Shown: in pieces, positions 7,008 through 10,275 of the stretch
Numbering within the stretch: the stretch's first letter is position 1
Layout of the letters: every line of letters starts with the position of its first letter
DNA from: Opitutales bacterium
Lineage (GTDB): Bacteria; Verrucomicrobiota; Verrucomicrobiia; Opitutales; T3Sed10-336
Assembly: GCA_007132315.1 (NCBI GenBank)
Contig: SLOW01000018.1
Span: 1-10,275 of the forward strand
Reading direction: 5' to 3'
DNA: 10,275 bases
Notes under the pieces: model-generated
What the model saw: the letters and a program-made list of their open reading frames with translations, nothing else
Told to the model about the DNA's origin: nothing
Database searches by the model: none
Made by a program: the position numbers and the translations under genes

Positions 7008-7191
7008 GACGTCAATCAGCGCCAACCAAAAGCAGGCTCGATGCAAGGTCAATCCGGTTACGAATCACGCCGCCGAAATAAACGTTTTCCATTGAATCCG
7101 CCCCCCAAATCCGCCAAAACTTCAAACGTACGCACCAGCGAATCGCGACTCGGATAAGCCGAGGTCTTCAACCTGATAAGCCGTCCTTGAC
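7008..7191. promoter_or_regulatory. Divergent intergenic region with GATAAGCCG direct repeat
   Basis: 184 bp separate the lipoprotein-resB-ccsA operon (minus) from the cytochrome (plus), so both promoters should lie here. GATAAGCCG occurs twice, at 7153-7161 and 7175-7183, exactly 22 bp (about two helical turns) apart. The first copy overlaps a small hairpin, CTCGG-ATAAG-CCGAG (7149-7163). These could form an operator or part of the cytochrome leader. On the minus strand a TTGACC (near 7057-7052) resembles a -35 box but has no good -10 partner. No confident sigma-70 promoter can be named. Confidence 0.4.
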
Positions 7192-9327
7192 GTGTCCTCC
7201 CATCGAGCCATTACATTTCGTTTTCTCCGCCTCGCCTTCGGTATCGTCGCCGCCCTGCTCGCGGGATGCGGCGACGGAAACGAAGCCGGTTATCCCGCGA
7301 CGCCGCGTCCCGACGAAGCATTGGCCGCTTCCCCTTTCCCCTTCTCTCACGACCCGCAGCGCCTGGAACGGATCGGCCCCGACGCTTGCGTCGAGTGCCA
7401 CGCGGCCGAAGTCGAAGAGTGGAGAGGCAGTCATCACGACCTCGCCAATCGGCCGATCTCGATCGCCCGCGACCGCGACGCCTTTACCCCGACCCGGCGG
7501 GTCGAAGAGTCCGGCGTCGTTTACGAACTCAGCGAAGAAAACGGCACGTTCCTGCTCCGGGTTCTCCACGACGACGGGAGCGTGGACACCCACGAACTGA
7601 TCGGCGTGATCGGCGAAACGCCTCTTCGCCAATACCTCACCATCCTGCCCGGCAACAAGGTTCAGACGATCAGCGCCTCTTACGATGTTTTGGAGGATCG
7701 CTGGTTCGACGTCTTCGCTGGCGAAGACCGGGAACCCGGCGAATGGGGGCACTGGAGCGGACAGGGCATGAACTGGAACGCCAACTGCGCCTATTGTCAC
7801 ACGACCGAATACGAAAAGGGCTTCGACTTCGAAGGAAACGCTTACCATTCCTCCTGGGTACAACAGGGGCTGGCCTGCGCCTCCTGCCACACCGGCTTGG
7901 AGGATCACGTCGAAGCCGCACGGGCCGACGAAAATTACACCAGCACCCTGGAGCAGCTCAGCAGCGAGCAGGTCACCGAAAGCTGCGCCGCCTGCCACTC
8001 CCGCCGGGACCAGTTGACCGCCGACGACTTCACTCCCGGCGATCACTACGACGACCACTTCGCGCTTTCGCTCCCGGATCAACCGGGCCTCTACTACCCC
8101 GATGGACAGATTCTCGACGAGGTTTTCGTCTATGCCTCCTTTGAAATGAGCCGGATGGGACACGCCGGCGTCAGTTGCCTCGATTGCCACAACCCGCATA
8201 CCCTGGAGACGATCCTTCCGGTGGAAAACAACCTCCTGTGCATGCGCTGTCACTCAGGTGGCCTGATGGACGCTCAGATCATCGATCCCGTAGAGCACAG
8301 CCGTCACCCGGCCGGCAGTTCCGGCAACAGCTGCGTGGAGTGTCACATGCCGAAGACGACCTACATGCAGGTCGACCCGCGAGCCGACCACGGTTTCCTT
8401 CACCCGGATCCCCTTATGACCAGGGAGCTCGGCATCCCCAACGCCTGCAACAACTGCCACGAACACAAAGACGAAAGCGTTGCATGGGCGATCGAATGGG
8501 CGGAAGAATGGTACGGCGAGGAACTGGCGGAGAGCCCGCAACGCCGGCGCGCACGCGCTATCTCGGCTGCCTACGAATTCGACCCGGCTGCGCTGGACGA
8601 CCTCCTGGCGTTGACCGAAAGCGAAGAGGTTCCCGCCTGGAGAGCGACCTATGCCGGGCTGCTCTCGAATTATTTGCCCAACCAGCGCGTCGAACGAACG
8701 TTACGAAACCTTATGGACGACGAAAGCCCCTTGGTTCGCTCCCGCGCCACCGACGGAATCGCGAGGACCGAGCGGGGAGAGGCGGGACTCCTCGACCAAC
8801 TCGACGACCCTTCCCGCTCCGTCCGCCTGGCCGCCGCCCGCGGACTGGCCGTTCGCAACCAGCCCGTTCCGGATGAGGAAGTGAACGCCGAATGGCAGCG
8901 CTATCTCCAGTTTAATTCGGACCGACCCCAGACGCTGTTCTTCCTCGCCCATGAGGCCGTGCGCGAAGGCCGCCAGGATGACGTCAGAAAGCACCTCGAG
9001 CGCGCGGTCTCGCTCGACCGTGTCAATCCGGAAGTGTACCATCAAAGCGCCGTTCTTCTTAGTGCCGCCAGACTCAATGAGGTCGCCGCCCGTTATCTCT
9101 ACACCGGGTGGGAGTTGGCGCCTGAGAATCCAAATTTTCCTTACTCCCTCGGCCTCCTGGCAGCCGAAGAGAACGATCTCGAAAGCGCCGTAGATTACCT
9201 TGAGCAGACGGTCGCCATCGAGCCACAATTTTATCGCGCCTGGTACAATCTTTCCCTTGCCTACTCCCAGCTCAACCGGCATGAAGACGCCGCCCGAGCC
9301 ATGCGCCGCGCTCGGGGCGCCGATTGA
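7192..9327 (+). CDS. Octahaem c-type cytochrome lipoprotein with HEAT and TPR repeats
   Basis: 711 residues from GTG 7192, the only usable start because an in-frame TAA lies at 7177 and the signal begins at once; no Shine-Dalgarno is apparent. The lipobox is ALLAGC (C26). Eight CXXCH sites begin at C66, C199, C229, C265, C329, C350, C381 and C419. The first is followed by EEWRGSHHDLANRP, as in cytochrome c554-like and related multihaem proteins; possible distal ligands include H81/H82 and H133. The last haem sits in GIPNACNNCHEHKDESVAWA. Residues about 445-560 form HEAT-like helical repeats, and about 580-705 three to four TPRs. Likely a membrane-anchored extracytoplasmic electron-transfer or catalytic protein; the reaction is unknown. 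The divergent resB/ccsA operon can supply its haem attachment. Confidence 0.92.
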   Translation: MSSHRAITFRFLRLAFGIVAALLAGCGDGNEAGYPATPRPDEALAASPFPFSHDPQRLERIGPDACVECHAAEVEEWRGSHHDLANRPISIARDRDAFTPTRRVEESGVVYELSEENGTFLLRVLHDDGSVDTHELIGVIGETPLRQYLTILPGNKVQTISASYDVLEDRWFDVFAGEDREPGEWGHWSGQGMNWNANCAYCHTTEYEKGFDFEGNAYHSSWVQQGLACASCHTGLEDHVEAARADENYTSTLEQLSSEQVTESCAACHSRRDQLTADDFTPGDHYDDHFALSLPDQPGLYYPDGQILDEVFVYASFEMSRMGHAGVSCLDCHNPHTLETILPVENNLLCMRCHSGGLMDAQIIDPVEHSRHPAGSSGNSCVECHMPKTTYMQVDPRADHGFLHPDPLMTRELGIPNACNNCHEHKDESVAWAIEWAEEWYGEELAESPQRRRARAISAAYEFDPAALDDLLALTESEEVPAWRATYAGLLSNYLPNQRVERTLRNLMDDESPLVRSRATDGIARTERGEAGLLDQLDDPSRSVRLAAARGLAVRNQPVPDEEVNAEWQRYLQFNSDRPQTLFFLAHEAVREGRQDDVRKHLERAVSLDRVNPEVYHQSAVLLSAARLNEVAARYLYTGWELAPENPNFPYSLGLLAAEENDLESAVDYLEQTVAIEPQFYRAWYNLSLAYSQLNRHEDAARAMRRARGAD

Positions 9328-9454
9328 CCATTCGGCAAAATCAGAGCCTGTTCCAATACCGCAAGTCGCGGATCGTCCAATCACTTGTACACCCCAAAGA
9401 AAAGCGTCCCGGAAAACCGCTCGCTTAGGGCTCAAAAGCTCGTCAAATTGACTC
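9328..9454. other. Intergenic region downstream of cytochrome
   Basis: No gene is supported here. A small hairpin (CCGC-AAGTC-GCGG, about 9360-9372) lacks a T-run, so the cytochrome's terminator is not evident unless the palindromic element at 9463-9531 serves. On the minus strand two short frames run out of the beta-galactosidase side and end near 9435 and 9341. They may be residues of deleted coding sequence. Confidence 0.4.
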
Positions 9455-9539
9455 CGGCTACCGTAACCGTTCTTTTTAGACATCTCCCACTTGCCGCGGC
9501 GATGCGGTAGATGTCTAAAAAGAGTGCTTACCGGCTACC
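9455..9539. mobile_element. 69-bp IS66-type MITE with 8-bp target duplication
   Basis: The element proper is 9463-9531, flanked by exact 8-bp direct repeats CGGCTACC at 9455-9462 and 9532-9539. IS66 elements make 8-bp duplications. The left arm starts GTAACCGTTC and the right arm, read inward on the minus strand, GTAAGCACTC. Both continue TTTTTAGACATCT; over 28 bp the arms match at 23 positions. They match the IS66 terminus at 1179-1206 at 24 and 25 of 28 positions. The arms meet at a GCCGCGGC palindrome (9493-9500), so the element is almost nothing but two termini and can fold into one long hairpin. It has no coding capacity and would need IS66 proteins supplied in trans. Confidence 0.85.
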
Positions 9540-9864
9540 GAATCCGGCTTGACCAAGATCCGCGCCCTCCCATTTTCAATCCGGCCGGGCGCTCCCCCGG
9601 TTTCGGGGACCAATGGAACCGCCACATCCCATTCAGTGATTTATAATATTCCGATTCCCGGGTCTCCCCGCGCAAGGCGAGCGTTCGCGTCCCGTACGGG
9701 ACGGTTATCGCGTGGGGACGTTCCTTGTTAATCCGAAAAATCTCCGGATTCTCCCCGTCGGGCCTCTCGGCGAAAAGCGTTCCCGCGCTTAAGGCGAAAA
9801 CCAACCCTGACAAGGCCGCCAAAAAACCCCCGTTCTTGGCAACCATCGTTTTGCTGCGTTTCAT
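9535..9864 (-). pseudogene. GH2 beta-galactosidase, N-terminal fragment
   Basis: ATG 9864, with GAGAA about 5 nt upstream, lies 50 bp after the adjacent sulfatase stop. The fragment has a signal peptide (about 12-32, ending LFA), then NPEIFRINKERPHAITVPY and YYKSLNGMWRFHWSPKPGER, the opening of the sugar-binding jelly-roll domain of LacZ-like GH2 enzymes. After GERPA the frame loses all similarity and stops 18 codons later at a TAG inside the CGGCTACC target repeat. The full family has roughly 900-1100 residues, so the immunoglobulin-like and catalytic TIM-barrel domains are gone. The stop existed before the MITE inserted, since it lies in the target site itself. The truncation therefore comes from an internal deletion or frameshift near 9583-9590. 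Confidence 0.8.
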
Positions 9865-9914
9865 CGTTTCTCTACTTTCTCGGGAAGAACATCAACACCC
9901 TCGTACGGCTCGGT

Positions 9915-10275
9915 TTAGTTCTGAAAGTTTCTCGGACTAAAGTTCTGATCGCTTTCAAGCGGACGCTTTTCCCGTTCGAAAATCCGCTCCACCTTGGCGA
10001 TCAACTCCGGATGCTCGGCCACTAGGTTCCTCTCCTCGCCGATATCCTCACTCCAATCATAGAGTTCTATCTCGGCTTCCGGGTTTTCTCGATACGCCTT
10101 CCAGTTCCCCATCCGCACCGCCTGGGCAAGCGTCTCCGGCCATTGGTATTCCTGCCGGCCATAGGCGTTTCGGGTATTCTCGAAGTAGAGGAACGGGTGA
10201 GGCTCCCGCCCCCAACCGGCCGCTTCAGCACCGAGGAGCGTGGGCACGATCGAGCGGCCGTCGAGATCTTCCGGC
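9915..10275 (-). CDS. Sulfatase, C-terminal part (5' end beyond window)
   Basis: 119 residues are visible and the frame is open to the window edge, so the GTG at 10247 is internal, not a start. The segment begins PEDLDGRSIVPTLLG, the usual run into the sulfatase C-terminal subdomain. It continues with FLYFENTRNAYGRQEYQW and AVRMGNWKAYRE, and ends IELYDWSEDIGEERNLVAEH. That ending parallels ELYNLAEDIAERNNLTSEH in the complete sulfatase at 1286-2770, so both are S1-type sulfatases, but they are clearly different genes. The catalytic half is outside the window, so activity cannot be judged. It is 50 bp upstream of the GH2 fragment on the same strand and was probably its operon partner. Confidence 0.88.
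   Translation of the reverse strand, partial: PEDLDGRSIVPTLLGAEAAGWGREPHPFLYFENTRNAYGRQEYQWPETLAQAVRMGNWKAYRENPEAEIELYDWSEDIGEERNLVAEHPELIAKVERIFEREKRPLESDQNFSPRNFQN

Noticed and set aside
7168..8253. A 361-codon open frame on the minus strand opposite the cytochrome
   Set aside because: Val/Gly/Ala-rich composition without recognisable domains. It lies fully antisense to the CXXCH-bearing gene and spans the divergent promoter region.
9341..9390. Possible gene end on the minus strand (short peptide ending RDLRYWNRL before a stop at about 9341)
   Set aside because: Too short, no start or family match, and it lies in a region of suspected deletion. Mentioned only as possible debris.
8701..9483. 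A 260-codon minus-strand frame crossing the cytochrome end and entering the MITE
   Set aside because: Shadow of the HEAT/TPR coding region. Its apparent start lies inside the miniature element and no family features are visible.
1..10275. CRISPR array, tRNA, rRNA or riboswitch
   Set aside because: No regularly spaced direct repeats, tRNA-like arms or known riboswitch cores were seen by eye in either strand. A covariance-model scan was not possible here.

Overview
The window most likely comes from a Verrucomicrobiota chromosome, perhaps an Opitutia/Puniceicoccales-type lineage. This is inferred from gene content: formylglycine sulfatases beside a GH2 beta-galactosidase, a remnant of an H-X9-DG pseudopilin-like protein, System II cytochrome c biogenesis proteins of the long CcsA type, and a large cytochrome c carrying HEAT and TPR repeats. 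Related PVC or Planctomycetota hosts cannot be excluded from sequence alone.

Layout. Positions 1-1206 are a scrapyard of mobile DNA: a 100-bp palindromic element (95-194), a small ORF apparently cut by it, a DUF5372/Y4bD-like small gene, and one end of an IS66-family element (tnpA intact, tnpB truncated, no tnpC) ending in a recognisable terminal inverted repeat. Next, on the minus strand, come a complete secreted sulfatase (1286-2770) with its own terminator, a small uncertain ORF, and the 3' remnant of an H-X9-DG protein (2984-3265).

The core is a redox locus. On the minus strand, a lipoprotein, resB and ccsA are joined by TGATG and ATGA overlaps, so they form a translationally coupled operon (7007 down to 3278). 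Divergently, across about 180 bp, lies a 711-aa lipoprotein cytochrome with eight CXXCH haem-binding sites followed by HEAT and TPR repeats (7192-9327). ResB and CcsA export haem and attach it to apocytochromes, so the arrangement suggests that the operon matures cytochromes such as its divergent neighbour. The lipoprotein is an unassigned third partner.

After the cytochrome sits a 69-bp IS66-type miniature inverted-repeat element with an exact 8-bp target duplication (9455-9539). It abuts the wreck of a GH2 beta-galactosidase (9535-9864). A second sulfatase runs off the right edge (9915-10275). The sulfatase and GH2 pieces look like a decaying sulfated-polysaccharide utilisation cluster.

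No tRNA, rRNA or CRISPR array was seen. The best candidates for something under-described are the octahaem-HEAT-TPR lipoprotein paired with a dedicated ResB/CcsA/lipoprotein operon, and the family of tiny palindromic elements that appear to be derivatives of the resident IS66.
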